In this document: in pieces, positions 36,848 through 45,300 of the stretch | Layout of the letters: every line of letters begins with the position of its first letter | Position numbering within the stretch: the stretch's first letter is position 1 | Source of the DNA: an uncultured Clostridia bacterium | GTDB lineage: Bacteria; Bacillota; Clostridia; Oscillospirales; Acutalibacteraceae | DNA length: 47,005 nucleotides | NCBI GenBank assembly: GCA_947623175.1 | Contig: CANQGK010000020.1 | Span: 1 to 47,005, forward strand | Reading direction: 5' to 3' | Notes under the pieces: generated by a model | Database searches by the model: none | Seen by the model: only the letters and a program-made list of their open reading frames with translations | Told to the model about the DNA's origin: nothing | Made by a program: the position numbers and the translations under genes

Positions 36848-38377
36848 TTATTTCGAAAAATATTTTCTTAAAAAATATGCGGGAGCACAGCTCCAGGCAT
36901 GGCAATAGCTGTTTACTATCGTGCCTCCGTAGGGCGATTCGTCGGGGTTTTCGGGGTTGTATATTTCCCAAAACGTGTCGGCGCCAAGCTCTGCCATTCC
37001 TCCGAAGTAGCTTTTTATTACCTCAAGCGCTTTATTCGCATCACCCGCCGTTATAAGCGCATCGATATAGTTATGGTACATATAAGGCGTTACCATTCCG
37101 ATTGCATCGGATTGTTTTTTAATTTGCTCAAGCAGTTTACTTGCCGTTTCACCTTCTACGGCTCCGCCTAAAACCATCCATACCTGACTTGCGAAAGAAA
37201 CCTGACGCTCCTTACCGCTTATAAATAACTGCCTGTCATTATCCCACAGCACGTCCAAAGCCGCTTTGCGGTATTTTTTGTGCTTGTCGGCAAGCAGCTT
37301 TACGGTGTGTTCGTCATTTGTGATTTTTGCCAATTCTATCGCTTTTTTTATGGCATACAGCAGTACCCCGTGCGATCCGGCTTGCTTGTTAAGCTCTGCC
37401 GTCCAATCGAGAAAACGCCAGCCCACCTCTTCGCTGTCAATTACTATGCCGTTTTCTCCAATCCATTTTTCGGCTATGCCGATCTGTTTTATCGCGGAGT
37501 TATATAGCTCATTTACGGTATCGATGTCGCCTGTAGCATTGTAATAATCGAGCAAGGTCGGAATATACAGCAACGCATAGTCAAACATATAAAAATCGTC
37601 CGCTTCAATTTCGGGCTCCAAAAACAGGCAGGCGCTTATCTGACCGTTCGGCATCGGCAATGCGGCGAAAAGGTATAGGCATGCCTTGACTAAATTGTTG
37701 TTTTTATAGGTTTCGTAGTTTGCCTGTGCTTGTAAGCGCAAATCGCCCATCCATAAACGGCGGTCACGCTTGGGACCATCCTCAAATACCGTCTGCATAC
37801 AACCATGCAAGGTTCGACAGGCAATTTTGTCAAGACGGCACAACAACTCATCGTTATAGCTGTATGGTTCTAAAACGGTGTCGTCGGCAGACGATACCGC
37901 CGTACAGTAAATCTCGTCAAATGCTAATTTAAAGCTCGGACTTATATCCGATACTTCAATCTTTACATATCTGAAGGCATATCGCCGCGGCATATGCAGC
38001 TCGCTCGGCACAAGGTCAACATGCAGAAATTCTTGTTGTATCCAACCCGAACAGATGGCGCCGCGGTAATCTTCTGGATTTTCGAAAAACTCGATCGGTT
38101 GTTCGGCAAACCTTATGTGCAGAGGCACCGGCGCGTCGGAATGTCCGCCTACGCGGCGTAATTTCAAATGCAGATAGCCCACCTGATGATCTCCGAAATC
38201 AAGGCAAATGCTATCGCCGCGTGATAATACCCGCAGTCGGTAGTCCTCTGCAGGGTGTTTTGTTATCTTGAGTCCGTTTTTTGAAAAGGTAACGGTATCG
38301 GCGACCGTTACGGTCTGCTGTGCGGGAGTAGGCAGCAGAGCAAGCGCTTTTTCTAAAAATTCCTTATTTATTCCCAT
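36848..38377 (-). CDS. Alpha-L-rhamnosidase-like six-hairpin glycosidase (GH78-like)
   Basis: This 509-residue protein has an N-terminal beta-sandwich (about 1-165; LDFGDHQVGYLHLKL, RYAFRYVKIEV) and an (alpha/alpha)6 barrel (about 170-505). The GH78 active-site block EDGPKRDRRLWMGDL corresponds to the CPQRDERLGWTGD region of known rhamnosidases. GH78 enzymes are often 700-1000 residues; this one is short and lacks the usual C-terminal beta-sandwich. There is no signal peptide. It may release rhamnose or a related deoxy sugar from imported oligosaccharides. GGAGGTGCACA precedes ATG 38377. Confidence 0.78.
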   Translation of the reverse strand: MGINKEFLEKALALLPTPAQQTVTVADTVTFSKNGLKITKHPAEDYRLRVLSRGDSICLDFGDHQVGYLHLKLRRVGGHSDAPVPLHIRFAEQPIEFFENPEDYRGAICSGWIQQEFLHVDLVPSELHMPRRYAFRYVKIEVSDISPSFKLAFDEIYCTAVSSADDTVLEPYSYNDELLCRLDKIACRTLHGCMQTVFEDGPKRDRRLWMGDLRLQAQANYETYKNNNLVKACLYLFAALPMPNGQISACLFLEPEIEADDFYMFDYALLYIPTLLDYYNATGDIDTVNELYNSAIKQIGIAEKWIGENGIVIDSEEVGWRFLDWTAELNKQAGSHGVLLYAIKKAIELAKITNDEHTVKLLADKHKKYRKAALDVLWDNDRQLFISGKERQVSFASQVWMVLGGAVEGETASKLLEQIKKQSDAIGMVTPYMYHNYIDALITAGDANKALEVIKSYFGGMAELGADTFWEIYNPENPDESPYGGTIVNSYCHAWSCAPAYFLRKYFSK

Positions 38378-38502
38378 TGTGCACCTCCGATTAGAGTCAA
38401 ATCCGGCTGAGAATATTTTACCATAAAAACAACCTTATTAAAAGCTTTTTTCACATATCAAAAATTGCCCGAAAATCGGAGAAAAAAGCGCAATATGCGG
38501 CA

Positions 38503-38531
38503 TTGCCGCACTTGTACTTAAATGTTATACT
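38503..38531 (+). promoter_or_regulatory. Promoter of the ThuA/GHL6 operon
   Basis: TTGCCG (38503-38508), 17 nt, TATACT (38526-38531). CAATATGCGG (38491-38500) and the palindrome GCGGCATTGCCGC overlap its upstream edge and could be an operator. Confidence 0.65.
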
Positions 38532-38595
38532 AACATCGTTATCGGATGCAATCGGATTACAAAGCGGCTTTGAAAATATATGAGGAGGTATAATT

Positions 38596-39318
38596 ATGAT
38601 AAGAGTAACGGTTTGGAACGAATTTTTTCACGAAAAAACCGAACCCGCGGCTCGCGAGGTATATCCGAACGGAATACATGCCTGTATAAAGGAATTTCTC
38701 TCTGTCGAGGAGGATATTACGGTGCGTACCGCAACGCAGGACGAGGAGGAATGCGGGCTCACACGGGAGGTTTTGGATAATACCGATGTTCTTATCTGGT
38801 GGGGGCATGTAAAGCAGTATGATCTGCCGCTTGAAATAGCCGAACGCGTAAAGCAGGCGGTCTTGGCGGGCATGGGAATAATATTTCTACACTCGTCGCA
38901 TTTGTCAAGACCGTTTTGTATGCTGATGGGTACGGCATGCAATTTGAAATGGCGCGAGGACGGCGATAAGGAGCGTTTATGGATTGTGGATCCTTCACAT
39001 CCAATCGTGCAGGGCGTAGGCGATTATGTTTTAATCCCTAACGAGGAAACTTATTGTGAGCCGTTCGGCATACCCGAACCGGATAAGCTGATCATGATAG
39101 GCGCTTATGAGGGCGGCGAGGTATTTCGTTCCGGCTGTTGCTGGCGGCGCGGATACGGAAAGGTATTCTATTTCCAGCCGGGACATGAAACATATCCCGT
39201 TTATCGTATTCCCGAGATACAAACTATTATTAAAAACGCCGTAAGATGGTGCGAACCAACCGTGCGTGCGAATATTGACGTTTTTTCCAGTCCGAATATT
39301 AAAAAACTTACGGATTGA
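38596..39318 (+). CDS. ThuA-like domain protein
   Basis: This 240-residue cytoplasmic protein has a glutamine-amidotransferase-like (ThuA) fold: MIRVTVWNEF at the start, DVLIWWGHV, MGIIFLHSSH at the usual nucleophile position (Ser-Ser, no Cys), and GYGKVFYFQPGHETYP near the end. ThuA-type proteins are linked to trehalose and other sugar catabolism, but their reaction is not well defined. GAGGAGG lies about 9 nt before the ATG. It is followed 40 nt later by the GHL6 gene, so the two should be one operon. Confidence 0.85.
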   Translation: MIRVTVWNEFFHEKTEPAAREVYPNGIHACIKEFLSVEEDITVRTATQDEEECGLTREVLDNTDVLIWWGHVKQYDLPLEIAERVKQAVLAGMGIIFLHSSHLSRPFCMLMGTACNLKWREDGDKERLWIVDPSHPIVQGVGDYVLIPNEETYCEPFGIPEPDKLIMIGAYEGGEVFRSGCCWRRGYGKVFYFQPGHETYPVYRIPEIQTIIKNAVRWCEPTVRANIDVFSSPNIKKLTD

Positions 39319-39358
39319 GTATTTTAAAATACGGATGAACTGTAAATCAGGTGAGAAT

Positions 39359-41350
39359 ATGAGCTTTGGTATAAATGATTCGATTTCTTTTCCTAAACGC
39401 CGCGTGCATCTCGACTTCCACACCTCTCCGCTTATAGCGAACGTGGGTTCCGGATTCGATAAAAAACAGTTTCAAAAGGCGTTAAAGGACGGTCACGCGA
39501 ACAGCATTACCGTCTTTGCAAAGTGTCATCACGGCTATTGCTATTACCCGACAGAGGTAGGCACTATGCATCCGAATCTTGATTTTGATCTGACCGCCGC
39601 TATGATTGACGCCGCGCATGAGATCGGCGTCAGCGCACCAATATATATCACGGCGGGTTGGTCACAGTTGGATTCGGAAAAGCATCCCGAGTGGATCTGC
39701 CGAAAGGCAGACGGCAGTATCTCTGCTATGGAAGTTGATCTTTCGGCGGGGAAGGATGAATTTCGCCCCTACAACGGTTGGATCGATATGTGTCTTAACG
39801 ACGGTGCCTATTGCGAGCATATTTACGCTCTTACAGAGGAGGTCTGCAAGCGTTACAGCCGGGTAGACGGTCTGTTTTACGATATTTGCTTTGTGCCGAA
39901 AAGCTGTCGTTGCAAGGAATGTACCGACGGTATGAGAGGGATGGGCTTTGATCCCGATAACGAGGAGGACGCAAAAAAATACTACGAGCTTAAGCATATA
40001 GCTTTTATGCAAAAGTGCAAGGCGATATTGGATAAATATCATCCCGGTGCAACCGTATTTTTTAATTCGGGAGGCGCCGATCCGTACAAGCCGGCATATC
40101 ATCCCTATTCGACTCATTTTGAAATGGAGGATCTGCCTACCTACGGCGGCGGAGGATACAATAAAATGCCAGTCAACGCCAAGTTTTTTTCTCGCACCGG
40201 AAAGCCTTATCTCGGCATGACGGGTAAATTTCATCTCACATGGGGAGAATTCGGCGGTTTTAAGCCGAAAGAGGCGCTTCGTTACGAGGTTTGCAATATG
40301 GCGCTGTACGGTGCGGGCTGTTCAATAGGAGATCAGCTTTTCCCCGACGGAGTTATGGATGAGCAGACCTATAAAAACATCGGTTACGCTTATGAATACC
40401 TTGAAGCTATAGAACCTTATTGCTACAACGGTGAGTCTACCGCAAAGCTCGGCGTCGTTCTTTCGAAAAAATGGGAAATTACCGAAGGAGTCGTAAATTG
40501 CCTTATCGAGAGTCAAGTGGATTTTGAGATAATTACCGACAATATTTTTGCGCCTTACGATACCGTTATTTTGCCGTGTGAAATCGAAATGGACGGTAAG
40601 CGGCTTGAGGCGATAACAAACTATCTCAAAAACGGGGGCAAAGTGCTTGCAGTCGGCGACAGTATTATAAAAGACGGTGAATTTCTGCTCGACTGCGGGC
40701 TCAAAAATCCTATAAACGCGCCCTTTGACTGCGATTATATATTGCCGCGCGACAGGCTTAGTGGGGATATTCCGCGGACTCCGTTCCTTTCTAATTTGCC
40801 CGCCTACTGTGCGGAAACGGAGGATGCAGAGGTTTACGCCGAGATTTTACATCCTTATTTCAGCCGTACATACGGGCATTTTTGCGGTCACCGCGATACA
40901 CCGTACAACAAATCGGGTAAGCGTTACGCCGCCCTTGCCAAAAAAGACGGACTTGTATGGCTGGCGCATGACATTCCGCGGCTTTATGTAAGGTTGGGCT
41001 GTGTGTTTCACAAACGCTATTTTATTTCGGCGTTAGAGCTGTTGTTTGATAATCCATGCGCGCCGGACCTGCCGTCAAACGGACGCAGTCGGCTGATATG
41101 CCAAGCCGATAAGCGGCGCTATTGTCTTAATATGACCTACGCTGTGCCGAACAAGCGCGGTGCGGCGGAAATTATCGACGAAATAGTTCCGCTTTACGAT
41201 ATAAGTGTCAAAATCCGATTATCCGAGCGGGTAAAAAAGGTGCATGCGCTTATAGCTGATAACGATATTGAGTTTGAACAGCGGGATGATATTTTAAAAT
41301 TCAAGGTCGGCAAATTACAGCTGCATGAATGTATTATTATCGAATATTGA
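39359..41350 (+). CDS. GHL6-type putative glycoside hydrolase
   Basis: This 663-residue predicted cytoplasmic glycosidase has an N-terminal TIM barrel that matches the hypothetical glycosyl hydrolase 6 pattern: RRVHLDFHTSPLI, VFAKCHHGYCYYPTEVGTMHPNL and YITAGW. DGLFYDICF and HFEMEDLP carry likely catalytic acids. A central beta-galactosidase-trimerisation-like domain follows (about 370-470; LGVVLSKKWEITEG and GGKVLAVGDS), then a C-terminal beta domain. It is related in architecture to fucosidase/beta-galactosidase-like enzymes; specificity is unknown. ATG 39359 follows AGGTGAGAAT and begins MSFGINDSI; the frame opens earlier, inside the ThuA-like gene. Confidence 0.8.
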   Translation: MSFGINDSISFPKRRVHLDFHTSPLIANVGSGFDKKQFQKALKDGHANSITVFAKCHHGYCYYPTEVGTMHPNLDFDLTAAMIDAAHEIGVSAPIYITAGWSQLDSEKHPEWICRKADGSISAMEVDLSAGKDEFRPYNGWIDMCLNDGAYCEHIYALTEEVCKRYSRVDGLFYDICFVPKSCRCKECTDGMRGMGFDPDNEEDAKKYYELKHIAFMQKCKAILDKYHPGATVFFNSGGADPYKPAYHPYSTHFEMEDLPTYGGGGYNKMPVNAKFFSRTGKPYLGMTGKFHLTWGEFGGFKPKEALRYEVCNMALYGAGCSIGDQLFPDGVMDEQTYKNIGYAYEYLEAIEPYCYNGESTAKLGVVLSKKWEITEGVVNCLIESQVDFEIITDNIFAPYDTVILPCEIEMDGKRLEAITNYLKNGGKVLAVGDSIIKDGEFLLDCGLKNPINAPFDCDYILPRDRLSGDIPRTPFLSNLPAYCAETEDAEVYAEILHPYFSRTYGHFCGHRDTPYNKSGKRYAALAKKDGLVWLAHDIPRLYVRLGCVFHKRYFISALELLFDNPCAPDLPSNGRSRLICQADKRRYCLNMTYAVPNKRGAAEIIDEIVPLYDISVKIRLSERVKKVHALIADNDIEFEQRDDILKFKVGKLQLHECIIIEY

Positions 41351-41364
41351 TGCGCTTTTGCGCA

Positions 41365-41409
41365 AAAAACCACCACCCGCCCTCGGCAAACAGCCGGGGG
41401 CGGGTGGTA
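41365..41409 (-). terminator. Terminator of the pilus operon
   Basis: ACCACCCGCC-CCGGC pairs with GCCG-GGCGGGTGGT (41373-41409), followed on the minus strand by GGTTTTTTG. The plus-strand tail (ATATTAATTT) is poorer but may also stop the GHL6 transcript. Confidence 0.85.
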
Positions 41410-41436
41410 TATTAATTTCTCCTCAAATTTTACTTT

Positions 41437-42303
41437 TTAACTTTTGCTTTTATTTTTCCTTTTGACGAGGATTAGGCAGATAAGGCTCGCGGTGCAGAGG
41501 AGCGATAGGGCTATCCATATTCCTATGCGGGTGCGGTCGCCGGTTTGGGGCGGGCGGGGGAACAACGATTTCCGATTTTCGAAGGACACGGGCAGCAATT
41601 TTCCGCTTACCGTCGTTCCCTCGGCGTTTTCGGAAACGGTTTTGTAGCCGTCCTTATTGGCTTCCTTCTCGGTGACCTTATATTCGACGCCGGGGAAAAT
41701 GCCGTCCGCCGTGGCGGTTTCGCCGCTTTTGAGGGTTACCTCGCCGACGCCGTCCTTAAATTCCACGTCGCCGTATTTGCCGTTTACGGGCTCGGAGAGG
41801 GTGACGGTAAAGTGCCAATCTCTCGACTTATCGCCGACGCCCGTGACGGTTTTGTGAAGGCTTATCCCGCTGTTTGCCGCGGTATTTTCAAAAATAATGC
41901 CGTCGGCGGGCAGCTTATGGTTGTCGCCCTCTTTATTGACGGTGACTACCGTTGTAAATTCCCCTTCGTCAAAAAGCACCGTTACGGTGACGTCGTAAAC
42001 GGCGGCGTCGTACCGCGCGCTCGACGAATCCTTATTCTGCTGGTAAATTTTATACCGGTAGGTGTCCGCCTGCGCAAAGGAGAGTGAGAAGCTTCCCTGC
42101 GTCGCGTTTTCAATTGTGGTTTTATCCGGGACGGGGGCGTTGCCTTGCGGCTCGAGGACGACGGTGCCGGGAGCGTTCTTTACCGAAAAGGACAGCGCGG
42201 CCGTCGCCGTTTTTGCCGCGAACGCCGAAGCCGCCGAAGCCGTCAAAAGCACCGTCGCTGTAAGCAGGCAGATTACCGCCTTAAGCAGTTTGTTTTTCTT
42301 CAT
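41437..42303 (-). CDS. Sortase-anchored minor pilin / surface protein (FctA-like domain)
   Basis: This 288-residue protein has a signal peptide (about 1-28, ending AFAA), an FctA-like pilin domain (about 30-145; LSFSVKNAPGTVVLEP, YRYKIYQQ, AVYDVTVTVLF), a second beta domain (about 150-240; GISLHKTVTG, WHFTVTL) of the kind that forms internal isopeptide bonds, and a sorting signal PPQTGD before a membrane helix and KRKNKSKS tail. ATG 42303 overlaps the sortase stop as ATGA; the longer frame lies inside the sortase gene. The classical P-x-T-G signal suggests a basal or wall-linking subunit. Confidence 0.85.
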   Translation of the reverse strand: MKKNKLLKAVICLLTATVLLTASAASAFAAKTATAALSFSVKNAPGTVVLEPQGNAPVPDKTTIENATQGSFSLSFAQADTYRYKIYQQNKDSSSARYDAAVYDVTVTVLFDEGEFTTVVTVNKEGDNHKLPADGIIFENTAANSGISLHKTVTGVGDKSRDWHFTVTLSEPVNGKYGDVEFKDGVGEVTLKSGETATADGIFPGVEYKVTEKEANKDGYKTVSENAEGTTVSGKLLPVSFENRKSLFPRPPQTGDRTRIGIWIALSLLCTASLICLILVKRKNKSKS

Positions 42304-42989
42304 AGAAACACTCCAAACACTATAAATCGTTCTGTGGTTTGCGGATGCTTGCAGGTGGAAAGCGCCACCAGCCGTTCGCCCTCGGGCTCGTACCAAATGG
42401 AAGCGTGCCGTCTGACGTAATCGAGCGTGCCGTCGGTTTCGGTGGGAGCGAAGATCTCCCTCTCGGCGCCGTCGGTGACAAGGCATGCAAAGAACCGTAT
42501 TTCGTGCGCGCGGTTTTTAAAGGTAAGGGAAGCCGTTCTGTGGCTGTCGAAAAATTCCCTGTCCATGAAGCTGTCCAGCGAGCCGAACATTTTCCCGTAC
42601 TCCATATGGTGGCCGTATATCAGCGAATACGGGTCGGTAAAATCGGGCGCGTTTCGCGAGTCCAAAAAGATACTTCCCGAAAGCGCGTACCCGCCGAGCG
42701 GATCCTTATTCAGGTACTCGTTGTTATCCTTTCCCTGCATGACCGGATAATCGATAGCGGTGCCGTCTACGGTAAGCCAGGCTATCATATTTTCGGGCAG
42801 CGCGGCGGTATCCCAATCCTCCTCCTGCCCGGGAATGGGCTTGTAGCGGCGAAGGTCGGTATTGTCCGCGTGGGAATAGATAAGGTACGAGTCTATCATG
42901 GTATACCCGCCTATGAGGAACAGGACGAGGAAGAACAGCAACAGCGCGGTGTCGGTCCAACGGTCTATTGCCCGAAGAAGCTTATACAT
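42300..42989 (-). CDS. Class B-type sortase (pilus-associated)
   Basis: This 229-residue transpeptidase has one N-terminal membrane helix (about 17-35). The catalytic His is in LIYGHHMEYGKMF (about residue 127), the Cys in LVALSTCKH (about 213) and the Arg in TTERFIVFGV (about 221). The pattern fits SrtB-like enzymes that polymerise pilins in Gram-positive pilus islets. ATG 42989 is preferred because AGGAAGG sits 5 nt before it; an ATG at 43004 is an alternative. It lies between the two pilin genes and would link both. Confidence 0.92.
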   Translation of the reverse strand: MYKLLRAIDRWTDTALLLFFLVLFLIGGYTMIDSYLIYSHADNTDLRRYKPIPGQEEDWDTAALPENMIAWLTVDGTAIDYPVMQGKDNNEYLNKDPLGGYALSGSIFLDSRNAPDFTDPYSLIYGHHMEYGKMFGSLDSFMDREFFDSHRTASLTFKNRAHEIRFFACLVTDGAEREIFAPTETDGTLDYVRRHASIWYEPEGERLVALSTCKHPQTTERFIVFGVFL

Positions 42990-43031
42990 TGCGTCCTTCC
43001 TCATCCTTTCGTATCGGTTTGTCTGCCGAAA

Positions 43032-44156
43032 TTAGTCTTCCTCTTCGTCCTTTTTCTTCTTTCTGGCGATTGCAAATGCGCCTGCGCCGCCGATAAGTGT
43101 CAATGCGGCAAAGGGAGCTACTACGAGCATTACGCCGGTGGGAACGGTACCCTCTTTGGTGTTCTGGAAAGCTGCGCTTGCGGCAATGTCGCCGATAGCT
43201 CCGCTGATTTGCTTAGATTCGGGAGTAACCTTATAACCGGAAATTTCGGTTTGAGTAATGGTATAATTTGCACTCTTGGGCAGGTTTTTAATTGTTATGT
43301 TCTGGTTATTCTTAAGGTAGAAGGTTGCCGAGCCTGCGCCGCTCTTTACCGTAATAGTAGTGGGGTTTTGTTGATTTTTAATGCCTACCTGTTCGGTATC
43401 GGTGATTGTGCCGCTTGTAGCGTAGGTAAGATCTACTTCATATTCGCCGTCAACACAGCCGGTAAGGCTTACGGTATATGTGAAGTAAAGTCCTAAGTTA
43501 GCTTGATTGCCCAGAACCGAGTTGCTGAAGGTAAGGTTGTTGGTTATATAGTTGTTAACGAAACCGTCGGTCTTGATAGTATCGGATTCGCTGGTGGTTA
43601 AGTAGTAACCGCCGATTTTAAGCTTATCCGAACCCGCCGAAGGATCGTTTTGTACAACAACAACTACAAACTTATCGGAATCGGGATCGTTTGCAATGTA
43701 CTCTTCGGCTACTTTTGATTCGGTGATTTTATAGATGTAGTTGCCGGGAGCCGGGAATTTTACACCTTCAAAGCTTATGGTTACATCTTTTTTGATGTAT
43801 TTTTGCTCGGAGGTCATGCCGGAAATAGCGGTATTGATGTTTTCCGCGCTGTAATCCTGCGCATGTTCGAAATCTTCGCTATTAATTGTGGCAGAAATCG
43901 GGGCGAACTCATGGCTAACGCCTGCCGTAATGTCATTGTCGGGGCGAGCCGTGCCGGGTTCGATTTGGAAATTGATTGTAAGGTCGTCGGGAAGGGATTT
44001 TACGTCTTTGTTGAATACGAGGTACTTGCTGAACTTAAATGTGGTCTCTCCGCCGATATGTTCGGAATCGTACACGGGATCCGCGAAAGCGGGGATTGAC
44101 ATAACGGCAGCGAGAACCGCCGCAAAGAACAGGGCTGCTAATTTTTTGATTTTCAT
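43032..44156 (-). CDS. Major pilin subunit, FctA / Spy0128-like, sortase substrate
   Basis: This 374-residue protein has a signal peptide (1-25, ending PAFA), an N-terminal FctA-like domain (about 28-195; TTFKFSKYLVFNKDV and KFPAPGNYIYKITE) and a second domain (about 200-325; FTYTVSLTGCVDGEYEV, NYTITQTEISGY). The cell-wall signal TVPTGV is followed by a membrane helix and KKKKDEEED tail. Lys and Glu residues placed as in isopeptide-forming pilins are present, but the bonds are inferred. GGAG precedes the ATG. It is probably the most abundant product of this islet. Confidence 0.9.
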   Translation of the reverse strand: MKIKKLAALFFAAVLAAVMSIPAFADPVYDSEHIGGETTFKFSKYLVFNKDVKSLPDDLTINFQIEPGTARPDNDITAGVSHEFAPISATINSEDFEHAQDYSAENINTAISGMTSEQKYIKKDVTISFEGVKFPAPGNYIYKITESKVAEEYIANDPDSDKFVVVVVQNDPSAGSDKLKIGGYYLTTSESDTIKTDGFVNNYITNNLTFSNSVLGNQANLGLYFTYTVSLTGCVDGEYEVDLTYATSGTITDTEQVGIKNQQNPTTITVKSGAGSATFYLKNNQNITIKNLPKSANYTITQTEISGYKVTPESKQISGAIGDIAASAAFQNTKEGTVPTGVMLVVAPFAALTLIGGAGAFAIARKKKKDEEED

Positions 44157-44241
44157 GAGAAAAAACTCCTTTCATTTTTCGGCTTATGCCGATAACAAAC
44201 AAAATATTTTATGTAAACGAAGGCTTTGCCCTCGCAAACAC

Positions 44242-44964
44242 CTAAAATCCGCGTCTGCGGAAAAGAAATATAACCTTGCCGCAAAGGGCGTCCTTTGGGA
44301 TAACGCCGTAGGTGCGGCTGTCGCGCAGGTTTGAGCGGTAATCGTTAAGAATAACGTATTCCCCCTCTTTCAGCTTCACCGGCAGTTTAAGCGCCGTGTC
44401 GAGCATCGGGGTGGGGTAAAAAATTTCCTCGGCGGGGGGCGCGCCGTTGAGCACAATGCCCTGTTCGTCGCCGTCCACCGTGTCGCCCTCGCGGGCTACC
44501 ACCCGCCCTAAACGTATTCCGTCCGGCGTGCGGTAGGCTACCGTATCGCCCGCGTAGCAATCGCCAATCCTATAGGTAATGCACAAATCGCCGTCACGCA
44601 GCGCCGGGTACATGTCGTTCCCCGAAACCCTGTATATACCGAATATAAAGGTCAGGGTAACGTATGCCGTCAGGGCAATGACGCCGAGCTTTATTAAAAG
44701 TCTCACCGCCTTTTTGCGTACCTTGCGTTTGTATTTTGCGTCCTTTTGTGCGTTCTGCGCGTCTTGCGGATCTTGCGAATTTTGCGTACCGTCGGGCGGT
44801 AAGTCCGTTTGCGGTTCCGATTTTTCGGGCCCCGGTTTTTCGGAATCCGGTTCGGTTTCCGGTTGGTCGCTGTCCTCGGGGGCGTCCGGATCTGTTCCCG
44901 GCGGTTCCCTCCCAAAATGCCCGCCGTCCGTCTCAACAACCTGTCTATCACCTTTGTCGCACAT
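44242..44964 (-). CDS. SipA-like, catalytically inactive signal-peptidase-I homologue
   Basis: This 240-residue protein has a long Pro/Glu/Asp-rich cytoplasmic N-terminus (about 1-70), a basic stretch, one membrane helix (about 90-112) and an S26 signal peptidase fold outside. The nucleophile box reads SGNDMYPAL (Asp at about 117 where Ser is needed), and the lysine box reads RLGRVVAREGD (Gly at about 153 where Lys is needed). So it cannot use the Ser/Lys dyad. Streptococcal pilus islets carry a similar SipA/LepA that is needed for pilus assembly although its dyad is replaced. ATG 44964 with GGAGGG 7 nt upstream is preferred; the ATG at 44991 comes from a repeat. Confidence 0.88.
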   Translation of the reverse strand: MCDKGDRQVVETDGGHFGREPPGTDPDAPEDSDQPETEPDSEKPGPEKSEPQTDLPPDGTQNSQDPQDAQNAQKDAKYKRKVRKKAVRLLIKLGVIALTAYVTLTFIFGIYRVSGNDMYPALRDGDLCITYRIGDCYAGDTVAYRTPDGIRLGRVVAREGDTVDGDEQGIVLNGAPPAEEIFYPTPMLDTALKLPVKLKEGEYVILNDYRSNLRDSRTYGVIPKDALCGKVIFLFRRRGF

Positions 44965-44980
44965 ATCAAATCCCTCCTTT

Positions 44981-45235
44981 TTTAGTTCCATGCTTAGTTT
45001 TTTATATAATGCTTAAGACTTAGTCTTGAGTGGTAGATGCATATTTGCTAAGTTTTATTTTTTAGCTCCATGCCGAATTTTTATATATGCTTAAGACTTA
45101 GTCTTGAGTGTTTTTTTAGTTCCATGCCGAGTTTTTATATTTGCTTAAGCCCTCGTCTTGAGTGTTTTTTTAGTTCCATGCTTAGTTTTTATATAATGCT
45201 TAATTTCAGTCTTGAGTGGTAGTTTTTTTAGTTCC
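44981..45235. repeat. Direct repeat array of about 56 bp, four copies plus a fragment
   Basis: Units start TTTAGTTCCATGC at about 44981, 45061, 45115, 45169 and (partial) 45227. Each contains a TTTTATAT tract and a short inverted repeat like CTTAAGACTTAGTCTTGAG, which can form a hairpin with a 3-nt loop. Spacing is irregular (80, 54, 54, 58). It lies directly upstream of the pilus islet and touches its ribosome binding site, so it may affect expression. Confidence 0.85.
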
Positions 45236-45300
45236 TTTTTAGGATTGTGGCTTTTCACTCTGCTTGAAAGTTTAAATTCATTGCCGTCTGTAGTTTTTTC
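45236..45300. other. Junction between the two repeat arrays
   Basis: This short AT-rich stretch contains TTTAAATTCATTGCCGTCTG, a diverged form of the linker AATTTCAATTCATCGCCGTCTC that joins the 250-bp units. I see no gene or promoter in it. Confidence 0.5.
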
